Positions 25,390-37,639 of a stretch of 64,000 nucleotides of DNA are shown piece after piece. The translations under genes and the position numbers were made by a program. Position 1 is the stretch's first letter; each line of letters starts with the position of its first letter. The stretch covers positions 8,242,016 to 8,306,015 of the forward strand of contig NC_080070.1 in assembly GCF_949987535.1 (NCBI RefSeq), in the 5' to 3' direction. Source of the DNA: Balaenoptera acutorostrata (lineage: Eukaryota; Chordata; Mammalia; Artiodactyla; Balaenopteridae). Under the pieces are notes generated by a model that saw nothing but the letters and a program-made list of their open reading frames with translations, was not told the origin of the DNA and searched no databases.

Positions 25390-25470
25390 CATTCATATTC
25401 ATTTAACGAACACATATTTGAGCTTCTCAATGTGGCAGGCACTGCCTTTGTACAGGGTATAGATCTCTGC
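25390..25470 (+). repeat. Fragment of the 'GAGC...GGCAGGCACTG' old repeat
   Basis: ATTCATTTAACGAACACATA, TTTGAGCTTCTCAATGTGG and CAGGCACTGCC follow the pattern also seen at 8460 and 61260. The family was not assigned. Confidence 0.4.
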
Positions 25471-25664
25471 CTGAGTTTCCACCTACCGTTGGGGGTGAGG
25501 ACAAAAATAATGCAAATTCACAGAGAAAAGAGCTGCTTGTGCAATGGATAATTTATCCTGCCTTTGTCCCAAGTTCCTGGTTAAGAGCTTCTAGGCCCTT
25601 GGAATTTCCTGAATGATAGGAGTATCATTGTTATTCATGGTGGGCCCCTAGATACCTTTTATTA

Positions 25665-26470
25665 TTTTTTTTTAAATTAAATTTTATTTTTTTTAACGTC
25701 TTCATTGGAGTATAATTGCTTTACAATGGTGTGTTAGTTTCTGCTTTATAACAAAGTGAATCAGTTATACATATACATATGTTCCCATATCTCTTCCCTC
25801 TTGCGTCTCCCTCCCTCCCACCCTCCCTATCCCACCCCTCTAGGTGGTCACAAACCACCGAGCTGATCTCCTTGTGCTATGCGGCTGCTTCCCACTAGCT
25901 ATCTATTTTACGTTTGGTAGTGTATATATGTCCATGCCACTCTCTCACTTTGTCCCAGCTTACCCTTCCCCCTCCCCATATCCTGAAGTCCATTCTCTAG
26001 TAGGTCTGTGTCTTTATTCCTGTCTTACCACTAGGTTCTTCATGACCTTTTCTTTTCTTTTCTTTTCTTTTCTTAGATTCCATATATATGTGTTAGCATA
26101 TGGTATTTGTTTTTCTCTTTCTGACTTACTTCACTCCGTATGACAGACTCTAGGTCCATCCACCTCACTACAAATAACTCCATTTCATTTCTTTTTATGG
26201 CTGAGTAATATTCCATGGTATATGTGTGCCACATCTTCTTTATCCATTCATCTGTTGATGGACACTTAGGTTGCTTCCATGTCCTGGCTATTGTAAATAG
26301 AGCTGCAATGAACATTTTGGTACATGACTCTTTTTGAATTATGGTTTTCTCAGGGTATATGCCCAGTAGTGGGATTGCTGGGTTGCATGGTAGTTCTATT
26401 TTTAGTTTTTTAAGGAACCTCCATACTGTTCTCCATAGTGGCTGTATCAATTTACATTCCCACCAACGGT
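25665..26470 (-). mobile_element. 5'-truncated L1, minus strand
   Basis: On the minus strand it encodes a nearly uninterrupted ORF2 C-terminus from about 26468 to 26073 ([17 protein letters not shown] ... IYGI). A 3' UTR follows that differs from the intact L1 (GGTGGGATAGGG, GTTATAAAGCAGAAAC), then an A-rich tail. The L1 match stops abruptly at about 26470, the typical 5' truncation left by incomplete reverse transcription. A pentameric (CTTTT)n tract at 26047-26075 lies inside it. Confidence 0.9.
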
Positions 26471-26479
26471 ACTTTTTAA

Positions 26480-27110
26480 GATGGAGAATGGCCCTGCCCG
26501 AAAGACCAACCATGGGATTAGGGGGTTGGGGCTTTGAACCAGGATATATCAGCCCTGTCTCCAGGGAGGAGAAGGAAGGGAAGCTGGAGATTGAATTCAA
26601 TCATGTGGCCAATGACTTACTGAATCATGCCTACATAATGAAACTCCAGTAAAAAATGTGGACATCTGAAGTGCACGTGAGTTTCCCTGGTTAGTGACAC
26701 ACACTGATAGGCTGAGCGGGTGATGTGTCCACATTCCATGAGGAGAAGACATAGGGACTCGGCATTTGAAACCCTCCCAGAACTCACCCTGTGCATCGGT
26801 TCATTCAGCCAGTCCTGATTTGTATCTTTGATAATAAAACTGTAATCTTAAGTATCGTGCTTTCCTGACTTCTCCGAGTCATTCTGGTAAATTTTTGGTC
26901 CTGAAGAGATATTGGGAACCCCCAAATTTGTAGTCAGTTGGTCAGAAGAGCAGGTGGCTTGGGAACCCCCTCTAAACTTGCAGCTGGGGTCTAAAGAAAA
27001 GGCCGTCTTCTTAGGGACTGAAATCTATGCTGACTCTGGGCAGTTCATGTTAGGGTCGTGTCGTAGCATTGCAGAGAGATTTCAGACTGTGGTCAGTTCT
27101 ATGGGGAGTG
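26480..27110 (+). repeat. LTR-like ancient repeat
   Basis: The order GACCAACCATGGGATTAG, GGGTTGGGGCTTTGAACCAG, a TGGCCAATGACTTA block, AATAAAACTGTAATCTTAAG, TCATTCTGGTAAATTTT, GGGAACCCCCAAATTTGTAG and GTCAGAAGAGCAGGTGGC is a known mammalian repeat pattern with an LTR-style poly(A) signal. I am confident it is an old repeat but not of its family name. Confidence 0.6.
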
Positions 27111-27519
27111 GTGAGATGTGGGTGACTGTTAGCTGAGTGGGCAGGGAAGCTCTCTTGGAAGAGTTAATATCGAAGCTGAGACCTGCAGCCCAGCTGAGCC
27201 TCGATGGGAAGAAAGTTCCAGGCAGAGGAAACCACCAGGAAAAGTTCTGGAGGTGGAAACAAGCAGAGCACGTTGGAGATATGAGACCAGTGGGGCTGGC
27301 ATGGAAGAACTGGGGATGACCGGTGGGTGGGGCAGATCACACGAGGTAGCCTTATAGCATGTGGTAAAGGGCTGGCATTTAAAGAGTAATGGGAAGCTAT
27401 CAGCTGGTTGTAAATCAAAAAGTGCTGTAATTTGATTCACCGCTTGGAAAAGTCACTCTGGATAATAGGTGGAGAAACGATTATGGTGGAGAATGTGAAC
27501 TTCAGTCTGCAGTGTTTAT

Positions 27520-27645
27520 GTCTTGATTGTCAATGTTTTTGTAGGCTCTTTGAGGGCAAGAAATGTAGTTTGTACTTCCTTATATTCACACAGTGCCTCA
27601 GATCAATGCTGAGTGCATATATAGAAGCTACTGTATAATCTAGGC
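27520..27645 (+). repeat. L2 LINE 3' end
   Basis: The L2 tail pattern is GGCTCTTTGAGGGCAAGAAA, 'CACACAGTGCCTCAGATC', 'AATGCTGAGTGCATATATAG'. Confidence 0.6.
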
Positions 27646-27856
27646 TGAAATCTGAGTGTGCATGGAGAAAGACAAGAATGTAGCAGAAGGGGAGGCGAAT
27701 CCTTGCTCAATATCATCAGTGGGTGAATTGGAAGGTTATTGTGACTGAGTTTGAAAACCAGCTAAAATCTGCATTAAAACAGCAAAATATTCTACCATAA
27801 TTCCATACATTTTTCAAGTCCTACACATTTTTCCAAAAAATTTTTAAACTCTAGGT

Positions 27857-28069
27857 CAGAGGTTCAGCAAACTATGGCCTTCAGGCCAAATCCAGTCTGT
27901 TTCCTGTTTCTCTAAGTAATATTTTGTTGTAACCATCCACGTCCATCTGTTTACATATTGTCTACGACAGCTTTCACACTACAGGGTTGAGTGGTTCTAA
28001 CAGCCTGTATGGTCCCAAAGCCTAGAATACTTCCCGTCTGGTCTTTCAGAGAAAAGGTTAGCTGACTCC
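27857..28069. mobile_element. Non-autonomous hAT-type DNA transposon, copy 1
   Basis: It begins CAGAGGTTCAGCAAACTA and GGCCAAATCC, and ends GAAAAGGTTAGCTGACTCC, an imperfect inverted repeat. The interior 'TTTACATATTGTCTACGACAG' and 'CCCAAAGCCTAGAATAC' match the copy at 37101-37635. Exact subfamily not assigned. Confidence 0.7.
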
Positions 28070-28484
28070 CTATTTGGATGAAAGGCTCCTTTTGTGGTTG
28101 TCATCGGGAACGGTGAGTGCTGTGTATGTTATTGGGCTCTTTGTGCATTTTGCTAGGGTCCTCCAGGTTCTCCAAGGGCAGTTTCCAAAGATGGTAGCAA
28201 GCAAAGGGGGTGGTTTCCATCTGCTTCCAGCAAAGGAGACCAGAGAGAAGGAAATCAGGGTTGTGTGCATGGACAGACATCACCCTGGGAGCCCAGCAAA
28301 TGCAGCTGAGCTCTAAGCAGAGGTTGCGGCCACCACCTCCCAATCAGGAAGGAGGGTATTGACTGGCTGGGTGCCGACTCTCAGCTATGAGACAAGGCAG
28401 GTCTTCTCCAAGAATAGGTGGAGTCGAGGGTAAAGACAGTGGGATATAGGACAGGGAGGTGGGCAGAGCTTTTCTGATATCAAG
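28070..28484. other. Unassigned non-coding stretch
   Basis: Nothing recognised. Frames are short and lack domain features. Confidence 0.45.
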
Positions 28485-28760
28485 CCTGTCACTCTTGCCA
28501 TAATGACAGAAGGTAGTAATAATGGTGGTGATAACAACCAGAGAGCACTGACTGTGTGCAAGGCTGCGGGGAATTGGAGTTTAAAAGAACCACTGCAGCG
28601 ATGCAGTTATGATTATTCTCATCTGCAGCTGAGAGAAGGTTGTGAGCAGGAGGTGGAAGACCAGGGAGGTTAAGGAACTGGTTCAAAGGCACATGGCTGG
28701 TGAGGGAGGGAGTTGGGATTTGGAGCCGGATGTGTGTGATTGCAAAGTCTATGCTATTCA
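28485..28760 (-). repeat. MIR SINE, minus strand
   Basis: It contains TAATAATGGTGGTGATAACA, 'ATTATTCTCATCTGCAGCTG' and 'CACATGGCTGGTGAGGGAGG', reverse-complement MIR core features. Confidence 0.75.
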
Positions 28761-28774
28761 AAGTGCTGCTCTAT

Positions 28775-28925
28775 AACGTTGCTACTCAGAGTGTGGTCCA
28801 CTGGCCAGTGGCAGCAGCAGTAGCATCTCGAGTCCTGGCCCAGACTTCCTGAATCAGAATCTGCATTTTACCAAGATCCCCAGGTGATTTCTGAGCACAT
28901 TAAAGTTTGTAAAGCACTGCTCCTC
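28775..28925 (-). repeat. MER5A-type (hAT) element
   Basis: It shows GTGTGGTCCACTGGCCAG, GAATCAGAATCTGCATTTTA, 'AAGATCCCCAGGTGATT' and 'ACATTAAAGTTTGTAAAGCA', a MER5A-like relic. Confidence 0.75.
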
Positions 28926-30220
28926 AAGATCTCCATACTTTTTTCAAACTCCCACTAAGAATCCAAGCTTCCATCCGAATTTCCACTTTGTCATAATTTT
29001 CACCCTTGATATAATATAAACTGATCCAGGATGGGAACCATGCCCCATTTTTCTCAGTAAAGGCTCTTAAGTTGAATTAGATCCTAGAAGCAAATCCTGG
29101 AAAGGTAAGAAACTGTTTCACCTAGCATTTTTCTTGATTCCAAACATGTTCCACACCAGAAATTCTTAGAACCAAAGGAGCAAGCCTAACTCTCTTCTGC
29201 AAAAGTTTGGAGAGATCACTTGGAAAGTTCAGCAGAGGAACCCAATGGTGGGGATTCAATTTACAGAACAAAGTCCCTCCTGTACCTGGGATCCTGTGAC
29301 AAGTTCAGGGAAAGGATGGGCACCCAGGGAGAGGACACCAAGGAAGCAAGACTCACTCAGCCAGGCAGATCTCCTCTGTGGGATGTGATGATTCCTCTAA
29401 ATACAAGCAGTATTTGAAAGGATAGGTGGGAAAGTCAGCCACATGCATACAAATACCACATCTATTGTAAAATAGAAATACTACCCCCCAACTGTAACTA
29501 ATTTTACTTCCCACTTCTACAGTGAGTTTGCAGCTAACGTTGAGTGGCCAAATAATATTAAAGAGCTGATTCTTCTCAGGGGCGCTGTCCACTTCTAACC
29601 ATTTAAAGTCACTCTGGAGTCTGGAAGACCAAAGGGAAGGCTTCCTTCTTTCTGCCTCTGCTGCCTGTGTCACTGGAGCTGCCCTTAGATGTGCCCAGAG
29701 GGCTCAATCCTTTAATGGGAATCAGCCTAGGTTTTGATCCTGAAAATTTCACTATTTCTGCTTGTTCTTAAGAGACACTCTGGCTTCTCAGTCGGTAGTA
29801 GCCTATGGCAATAGCAACAGAGGCTGGAGCATTAAGAAAAAAATAGAAGTTAATGGTTTCTACACATAACTGTGGGTGGTTTTTATTTGTTTTTTCCCTG
29901 TTGGCTACTATCAGCCAAAAAAAATGCCTAGAACTAGAAGTAAAAACAAAACACACAAAATAAAGAAGTCACTAACTTTCTGTCATTGACCCCTCATACC
30001 TATGGTTATGAGTTTTCTATCAGGGTTTCCAGACAGTTGATCCCACAGCAGGGCAAGATTAAGAGCTCAGCACCACTTTATTGCTCTGCTTGGCTGTTGA
30101 TGGGCAGGGACCCAGGGTCAGAGTTCCAGGTCAAAGCTCCTTCGGATCTCAACATTCATCTTGGCCACAGGGAATTACTAAAGATGAAGGCTCGTGTCAA
30201 ACTCTCTCTCCCTGTGCTCT
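28926..30220. other. Unassigned non-coding stretch
   Basis: About 1.3 kb with no named repeat or credible gene. Confidence 0.45.
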
Positions 30221-30350
30221 GCCATAAACCAGCTGGGAGCCCCTGGGTCGGTCACTTAACCTCCCCATACCCAAGTTCCCTCGTCTGTAAAATGAGAGGT
30301 TTGTACTGTCTGACCTCTAAGTCTTCCACCGCTAGAATGCTGTGATTCTT
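30221..30350 (+). repeat. MIR SINE
   Basis: GGTCGGTCACTTAACCTCCC, 'TTCCCTCGTCTGTAAAATGA' and a final 'GAATGCTGTGATTCTT' follow the MIR pattern on the plus strand. Confidence 0.75.
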
Positions 30351-30469
30351 TGTTCTTGCTTTTAGCCGTACCTGACGCAAGTACATACATCTCCATTTCA
30401 TGGGAAGAAACGGGGAAACGAAAAGAACGTGGAGCATCTGCTCTGGAACCACACCGATCTTCTGGCCCC

Positions 30470-30620
30470 AGCTCTCAAACTCACTGGCAAACCATCTAAT
30501 AAGTCTGATTCTGTTTTCTCATTGGTACAAAATACAAAGATATCACCGCATACAGGATGTTGGGAGAATCAAGAGAGAAGATGAATATAAAGTGCATGGC
30601 TTACAGCCTGCATGCTGGGC
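30470..30620 (+). repeat. MIR-like fragment
   Basis: 'CTGTTTTCTCATTGGTACAA', 'GATGTTGGGAGAATCAAGAG' and 'TAAAGTGCATGGCTTACAG' fit a worn MIR tail. Confidence 0.5.
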
Positions 30621-32439
30621 CCTTTCCCTTTCTCGTCTCTTCCAAGCCTGAAGCAGCAAAGAAAAGGGGGATAAGCAAACTGTCTACTCTTCTCTGGAGC
30701 CCGGGGAGCGGCTTCCTCTGCACAATCAAAACCGCTTCCTGAGCCCAGATGAGCAGCTGCCCCTCTCTCCTTGTCTAGTCCTCTTGGGCGGCACTGACTG
30801 TGTCTCTCACAGGGAGATGGTGTGGCCTGTGTGTGCCCCTGGGTCCATCCTATGGGGAATGATACTCATTTGAGCCCCCAGTGAAATTGTCTTATCCTGG
30901 GAGAAACAACATGTAGATAAGTCATTGCCTTGCCTTCCTTGGTAAGGGAATGGCTGGTGATGGCCTTGGTTTGTAAAAGTCTTACAGTAAAGACAGGGTG
31001 GCCTTTATATATCTCGGGCACATATGATTGCATTCCCAAAGAACAAATGTCCACTGTCATTTGGATAAAACTCCATCATCATCTTTATTTCTTTCACTCT
31101 CAGCTTTGTCTCTGTCCTCTGAGTGTTCCTGAATTGGATGTGGTCTGCCTTGCCTTTTTTTCTTGGCCTCTCAGAGTCACCTCCGTAGCTCTGAGAACCT
31201 GAATTTACATCTTAAATGCCCACCATAACTCCAGTGCTTGGCCTGCCGTGCGGACAGCCAGGGCGGGTTTCAGGCACGGAGTCAGCTGTCCTTGAGTAAC
31301 ACGTTTTCCTGATTGTTTCTACCCAAGTGTATTAAAAACACTTGCCTTTGTAGCAAACTTGCTCCTAATTAATTGTTTAAAGTCTCTGTATCCCTAGAGG
31401 AAATCTGGGAACTCTTTACCTTATATGGTGGAGAATAAACCAATTATCTAGCAAATACTTTCTACAATTAATTATAGTCACTATATATAGCACAAAAAAG
31501 ACTCTTACCTCCAAAACCCGAAATAGTTTGTTTTTGAACTAATTCCGTAGAAGTTTAGCAACTCCGTCCAAGAACAATTATATTTTTGAATTTGAAAACA
31601 ATTTCTACTCTGTCAGCCGTTTTGGTCCTCTAAATAGCTCTCTTGTTTCTTCCTAGGCGAGTAGGCATGGTTTAAGGGGGTAATTTGTAATCTTACCTCA
31701 CTTTTTATCTTAGCTAACCATCCATCCTCAGTCACACTTTCAGTTTCATTTAGATTTGAGGCTTCCATTTGAACGTGTTTGAAAAAAAACCCCCAAAAGT
31801 ATAAGGGCATAAGCATTTTACAGTGCTATATGGGAAATGCAGCAGGTCTGGAACTCACTGATTTTCTTAGCATTTTGATTATATGGGTCTATGAGTTCAG
31901 ATGAATCGAAGTAAAAATGAAACTCAGCAGGCATGATGAAATCAACTGAAACTGCCAAAACCGTTGGTCAGAGCCCACAAAATTGTTTCATTCTCTAAGA
32001 CTGGGAGGTAGAACCAGACCTAATTCAAGAGACAGCTTCCGGGAGCTGTCATCATTCAACTCCTCAAATAGAGAAAGACATTTCTTGACAGTGGATTTGG
32101 TTTTTTTAAACTGTACCTTTGCACAGACTTCAGTAAATGACACAAAGTTAATCTCTGAAAACAACAGGATAGATGCATGATACCACTTTTTAACTCATAC
32201 AAATTGGAATCTAATCCCCCCAACATTCATGCTGTGTTGGTAACTGGACGTGGGTGGGGAGAGACCCAGATCAAATACTTTTAAAACAATTTAATTTCTG
32301 CCGTTGACTCAGGGGTGAGAATGGAGTCGGGGAAACAAGCCTGACCTTGTGCAGAGAAAGCTGTTTATGTTCTCTGCTCTGTCTTTCCTCTGGGAGCCTC
32401 CCAGAAGCAGCAAAAGGGGGCACAGAAATTTGTTGCATA
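30621..32439. other. Unassigned non-coding stretch
   Basis: About 1.8 kb. No gene or named repeat was recognised. Confidence 0.45.
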
Positions 32440-32580
32440 GATGACATTTTAAAAGAAATATTTTGTTCATCTGTAAAACAGAAAGGCTAATATTTACCTT
32501 ACCTACCTCGCAGGGGGCTGTATCCAAGGACACCATACATGTGTAAAATCTGGAAAATGCTATGAGGTAGACACTTTATC
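32440..32580 (+). repeat. MIR-like fragment
   Basis: 'TTTGTTCATCTGTAAAACAG', 'CTTACCTACCTCGCAGGGGG' and 'AAAATGCTATGAGGTAGAC' match the 3' half of MIR. Confidence 0.6.
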
Positions 32581-34379
32581 ATTACTGTGTCCACGTTAGA
32601 ACATTCTTAAAAGGAAGGTGAGCATCAAAACCGCTAACTGCTACCTGGCAATTCAGGTACGAGGTATATAATATGGCCGGTTGCCTACAAAAAACGAAGA
32701 TCTCTCTCTCTCGGACACAAAAGTATTCCACATAATTGCAATTAAAAATTGACTGTGCTTTTATTTTCATGAAGTATCAGGTAAAATACAGATAAAGTCT
32801 TGATGAAGCTGCAGTACTACAAGAATCCTGAGGCCATGCAGTGTCAATGAACAGGATAGCTCTTTGTCTATCAGTTGGTCCTAAGAATGTCTCTAAGAGC
32901 AACAGCCTTGGGAAAGAAATGCAAATGAACACTGACCACCATACTTCTCCTATTTTCTCTATTTAAATATAAAGTCTGCCTAAAATATACTATCTATCAC
33001 TCCTTTCTTGAGCACCAGTTGCAATAATTTTAGACCACAAGTCTATTAAATTATAAAACATTTTATGTTTTCCAATACTTTTTAATGTGCATTTCTCAAA
33101 ACATGGTTTGAAATTCTTTTTTTAACTCACCAGAGTACCTAGTAAAGTGCTAGACAAATAGCAGACACATAATAAATTCTTCCTGAGGACTGATTTATTA
33201 AGAGAAAACATGCTAATATTAGCTATAAACTGTTAATACACTCCCACATATACTATTTAAAGTAATTGGACTCTTTAAGAGTGGTAAAAAAAATTTTCAG
33301 AAGTGGGATAGTATAACTATATTGACTTAATCCATTACTTAATGGGAACCCTTTCCCTAATTTAAGGCTAACTTTAGAATTGATAAGTGAGAAATACTTT
33401 ACCTTTATATATTAATGAGTAATTATGACATAATGAAACTGATTTTCATTTGATAACCCATGAGAACCTGCCTATTTTGAGAGTGACACTATAGTCCATC
33501 TCTCAAAATATGTGTTTAAAAAGGCATATGTATTATTATTTTATGTTAATATCTTTTCTTAAGCAGTCGAAACAAAATTTCCTATTGCACAGTTCTACTA
33601 AGCTAGACATACAAAGTATTATTGTTTAATAAATGCATGACAAAGCTCTTTTGACCAGTTTCATTTTAAGGATAGCATTTTCATTCTCTCTGTGTAAGAA
33701 GGGAAAAATCAGTACAAACTCTATCTCTCTTTTGTATCAGGAACACTGCGTGGTTTAATTGCTGACAGCCTCGATGTACTAAGTAGTAAACAGCTGAGCA
33801 TGCATCATTACATTCCTTAGGACACCTCTTTGAGTGGATGCAATAATTTATTACATTGAGTAGGTCTAATTCTCCCTTGATTTATGGAAGCGGTAATAAC
33901 ATTCCATCTGACAGAAGGCTTTGCTAGGAGGAATCCAGATCTAGGCACTAAAATCTTTATGGCCTCCCCAGGAGGAGTTGGGACGCAGGTGGTATTCTGA
34001 GCACCACAGCGGAGAAAAAGGAGGGGTTTGCCTGAGGTCTTCTGACAAGTCAGCTACTCAGGGAACAGAATCTAATCTCCTGATGCCTAGCACACAATCA
34101 CAAAAGCATACTCCTGGAAGGGCTGCCCAAATCATGTGTGCAGACGCGAAGAGGGGAAATGACACCCAGGATGCTCACTGCAGAATCCCCATAGCAGCCT
34201 GTCACCGGTTCCCTCCGACTACGCATAAAGCACACTGAAGGGTATCAAACAACATAAAATCCTAACGGTACCCTTAATTAGGTGGGATCATCAGGCTAAC
34301 TCCCTGACTGCCAACAGCCCCAAATTCCTCTCTGTGGTGCCGAATCTTGAAAGCAAGATGTAGTTACAGAAACACTCTT
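32581..34379. other. Unassigned non-coding stretch
   Basis: About 1.8 kb, mostly AT-rich and without recognisable repeats, apart from a possible MIR/L2 tail at 33125-33190. Confidence 0.45.
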
Positions 34380-34399
34380 TGGCTTACAAGGGACCATCA

Positions 34400-34660
34400 A
34401 GCTCTGATGATGGTGAAATTTGATAGCACTAATGTCAAACTTTATATGACCATAATCCAAGTTTACAATGATACATTAAGCCCTAATGCTACTATTTATA
34501 TCACCGTAAACTCAGTTTAGGGTGATAAAAATAGTCATGCTAATGGCATTAACAGCAGCACTCTGGAAGCACAGCTGTTGAGTGCCGCTTTTATGCTGTT
34601 AGCATTGCTACTTTATCACCATAAACTTAGGTAGTCACATTTGCTACATACGAATATACA
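34400..34660. repeat. Palindromic element with a third direct copy of the arm
   Basis: Arms at 34492-34512 and 34514-34534 are inverted copies of each other (CTATTTATATCACC.. against its complement) with about two mismatches over 21 bp and a one-base centre. A similar arm (GCTACTTTATCACCATAAACT) recurs in direct orientation at about 34607-34627. I see no transposon ends or coding frame. It may be an ancient palindromic repeat of the Eulor/UCON kind or a conserved regulatory block; that naming is inference. Confidence 0.45.
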
Positions 34661-36086
34661 AGAAAGATGGAGAGCCACATTTTATGCCCGTATCTAGCCT
34701 CCCGTACTGAAGACTTACAGCTTGCTGCCCTCCTCTGTGTGTTAAGGTCTGCCTAGCCCTCCGGTTGGCTCTGTTTATACCGAACAGCAATCTGTTTTCT
34801 GCCAACCTCGCGTTTGCTGGGAAACACTATTTAAAATTGGTAAGGAGGTGCCAGCCCCAGCTACGGGCACACTTACTGTCTCCTTGGCAGCGCAGGGGAC
34901 CCACACTCAGTTTGGCTTCCGAGCCTTGCCGGTCAGTATCTCCAACCACCACCTGGCTTACTGGCAGGTGATCTTTGTAGGTTAAGAAGCCAGCGTCCTT
35001 CCTCCTGAATCACAGGGAAAGACAGAAAAGCATGAGGAGGCTAAGTTAGAAACATGTCTTTTTGATCATTGTTTAAGTTGTCTAACAATTGACCACATTC
35101 CAATAAATGCTCAGAGGTGCACTAAGTAGAACCACAGTTAGAGTTGTTCCCTCTCTTCCATTGGGTGGTTTCACAGCTCATGGCTCAGAAGCAACTGTGA
35201 CCGCTTTGCCTTCTGGAAAACAAAACGGACACCCTGATTTCCAGAGAGTCACAACCAATACACAGAATGCTACTTCAGGTTGAGTGTAGACTACCATGTT
35301 GCTTTAAGTACACACATCAAATGCTGAGCATGCATGCAGAGTTTGCTGTTGTCACGGAATCAAAAGTTCAACAAAGCCAACCTGATCTCTTGCATAAAAT
35401 TAGAAACAAAACCCTATTAAAAAACCCCCTTGTCTCCTTAATTGCTTTGAAGCAGTTGCTTCAGAGGCTTTCTTCCCTGCTGTGCATCAGCTAAATAAGA
35501 GATACTTGTAGGTCCTTCATCTCTTCTTGTTTATTTTAACAACTGAAAGAGTTTATGCAAAGTTTCCAACACAGAGCAGGTGCTCACTAAGTGTCTGTTT
35601 CCATCCATAATGAGGAGTGGAGTTGAGATGCCAGCCCAATTTGGCTTTTCTCTTAGATTTGTTCTCTTGTTTATTCTATATCTATCTTGTTTCAGGTCTC
35701 CTAACTCAACCCCATACCCACCCTAAATAGAGGAAGAGGGCAAGGCTAGTTGTAAAGTATTGATTCTAGGATGAAGCATAGAAATACAGGAGATGTTCTT
35801 AGGGATGGAACCAAGGTGAGCTACCATGAAGCACAGATTTCACCTTAATAGGAAATTCCTATCCCCTCATCCTCCTTTTGTGCTGCTGTGGCCGAGAGAT
35901 TCCCTCATTTGGGGCTAGATGACTGGGAGGCACAAATCAGTGTAAGGTCATTCCACAAATTTATCTTTTTGCATGATTTTCTGCACTGTTCAGCCTGAAT
36001 GTAAATGAGAATTTTGAAATTGTATGTACAACTGATCACAGGAAAGAAAACTGATTTTGGATGATAGAAGAATGAGAGAAAAGTTG
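34661..36086. other. Unassigned non-coding stretch
   Basis: About 1.4 kb. Nothing recognised. Confidence 0.45.
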
Positions 36087-36352
36087 GGGGGGGGCGCTGG
36101 GAGGAACTGGGAGATTGGGATTGACGCATATACACTTTGGATACTATGTATAAAATGGATAACTAATGAGAACATACTGTATAGCACAGGGAACTCTGCT
36201 TAATGCACTGTGGTGACCTGAATGGGAAGGAAGTCCAAAAGGGAGGGGATATTTGTATATGTATGGCTGACTCATTTTGCTGTACAGTAGAAACTAACAC
36301 AATATTGTAAAGCAGATATACTCCAATAAAAATTAATTTAAAAAAAAAAGAA
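36087..36352 (+). mobile_element. L1 3' UTR fragment
   Basis: It begins with a G-run then 'GGGAGATTGGGATTGACGCA' and 'ATACTGTATAGCACAGGGAA'. It ends with 'TAAAGCAGATATACTCCAAT', AATAAAAAT and an A-run. This is the cetartiodactyl-style L1 3' UTR, strongly 5'-truncated. Confidence 0.8.
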
Positions 36353-36643
36353 GAATGAGGGAGAGAGTTCAATAATCAGGTTAACGATCTGTCATTTGCA
36401 TCTCTTGCAGGGAATTGAGGATAACCAACTTGGAAGCCTGTCTCTAAAATGCTATGCTGTTAGGAGCAGTTACTTGCTCCTCTGACCTTCTAGAAAGTCA
36501 CTGAACATATGCTCCTTCATTTGTCAGGACCCACAGAAACCCAGGAAGGAGTCACAGAATTTAGCCAGTGGACCACAAACAAGTGTATTTTCCACTGCCT
36601 TAGTTATTTCAATGAGTTTCTAAGATAAAGTTTAAAAAAAAAT
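36353..36643. other. Short unassigned gap
   Basis: No gene or repeat recognised. Confidence 0.4.
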
Positions 36644-36764
36644 TTTTTTTTTTGGGCTGCTGCCACATGGCATGTGGGATCCTTAGTTCCCCGACCAGGG
36701 ATCGAACCCTCACCCGCTGCAGTGGAAGTGCGGAGTCTTAACAACTGGACTGCCAGGGAAGTCC
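36644..36764 (-). mobile_element. CHR-type SINE, minus strand
   Basis: A T-run is followed by GCCACATGGCATGTGGGATC, GACCAGGGATCGAACCC (box B complement) and ACTGGACTGCCAGGGAAGTC. A(9)T(8) on both sides (about 36633-36650 and 36765-36781) looks like a target-site duplication. Confidence 0.9.
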
Positions 36765-37100
36765 AAAAAAAAATTTTTTTTAATCAAATGAGAACTAAGA
36801 TCATGCAGAAAAGCACTGTGATTCTTACTGACATTGCAGCTACTGGTGATCCAGCCTCAAATCATTTATAAACTCAATTCCTTATATTAGAACTTCTATC
36901 AGTTAAAATCATGTTAGAGAGGGAAGAAAGTCTTTGCTATTAAATTTGATATTTAATGTTTCTTAAAGGGAAATAAATGAAAGCACCCTTAATAATATAC
37001 TGTGATTTGACAACTTAGTAGAATAATGTGCATTCCTGTGGAACTTCAGGCCGAGATTCTCTACAAGTTCATTATCACTTAGAATTAACTGACTCTAGAT

Positions 37101-37635
37101 CAGGGATTTGTGAGCTAAGTCCTGAGAACCATTCATCTTGTCGCTTTTTCTGTGATGGCCCATAAGCTTTTTTTTTTTTTTTTTTTTAATATTTATTTAT
37201 TTGGTTGTGCCAGGTCCTAGTTGCAGCATGCAGTATCTGTAGTTGCGGCATGCGTACTCTTAGTTGCGGCATGTGGGATCTAGTTCCCTGACCAGGGATG
37301 GAACCCGGGCCCCCTGCATTGGGAGCGTGGAGCCTTAGCCACTGGACCACCAGGGAAGTCCTATTTTTTTAAATTTTAAATGGTTGAAAAGAAATCAAAA
37401 GCAGAATAATATTCTGTGCCATGTGAAAATTACATAAAATTCAAAGTCAGTGTCCATAAATAAAGTTTTACTGAAATAAAGTCACTTTATAATTTAACTT
37501 TTTTTTACAATATTGTCTATGGTGCTTCCAGGCTACACTGGGAGAGCTGAGTAGTTATAATAGAGACCATATGGCCCTCAAAGCCTAAACTATTTATTAT
37601 CTGGCCCTTTATAGAAAATGCTTGCCAACTCTTGC
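37101..37635. mobile_element. Non-autonomous hAT-type transposon, copy 2, split by a SINE
   Basis: The left part (CAGGGATTTGTGAGCTAAG to about 37167) and the right part (about 37364 to GCTTGCCAACTCTTG at 37635) belong to the same family as 27857-28069. Shared blocks include 'TATTGTCTATGG', 'AGAGACCATATGGCC' and 'CTATTTATTATCTGGCCC'. The CHR SINE at 37168-37361 lies inside it. Confidence 0.65.
37168..37361 (-). mobile_element. CHR-type SINE nested in a hAT element
   Basis: A long T-run and TTTATTTATTTGGTTGTGCC start the element. Then come three 'TAGTTGCRGCATG' repeats, CTGACCAGGGATGGAACCC (box B complement) and CCACTGGACCACCAGGGAAG. The repeated TAGTTGCGGCATG body marks a CHR subtype different from the one at 53092. 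Confidence 0.92.
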
Positions 37636-37639
37636 TCCA

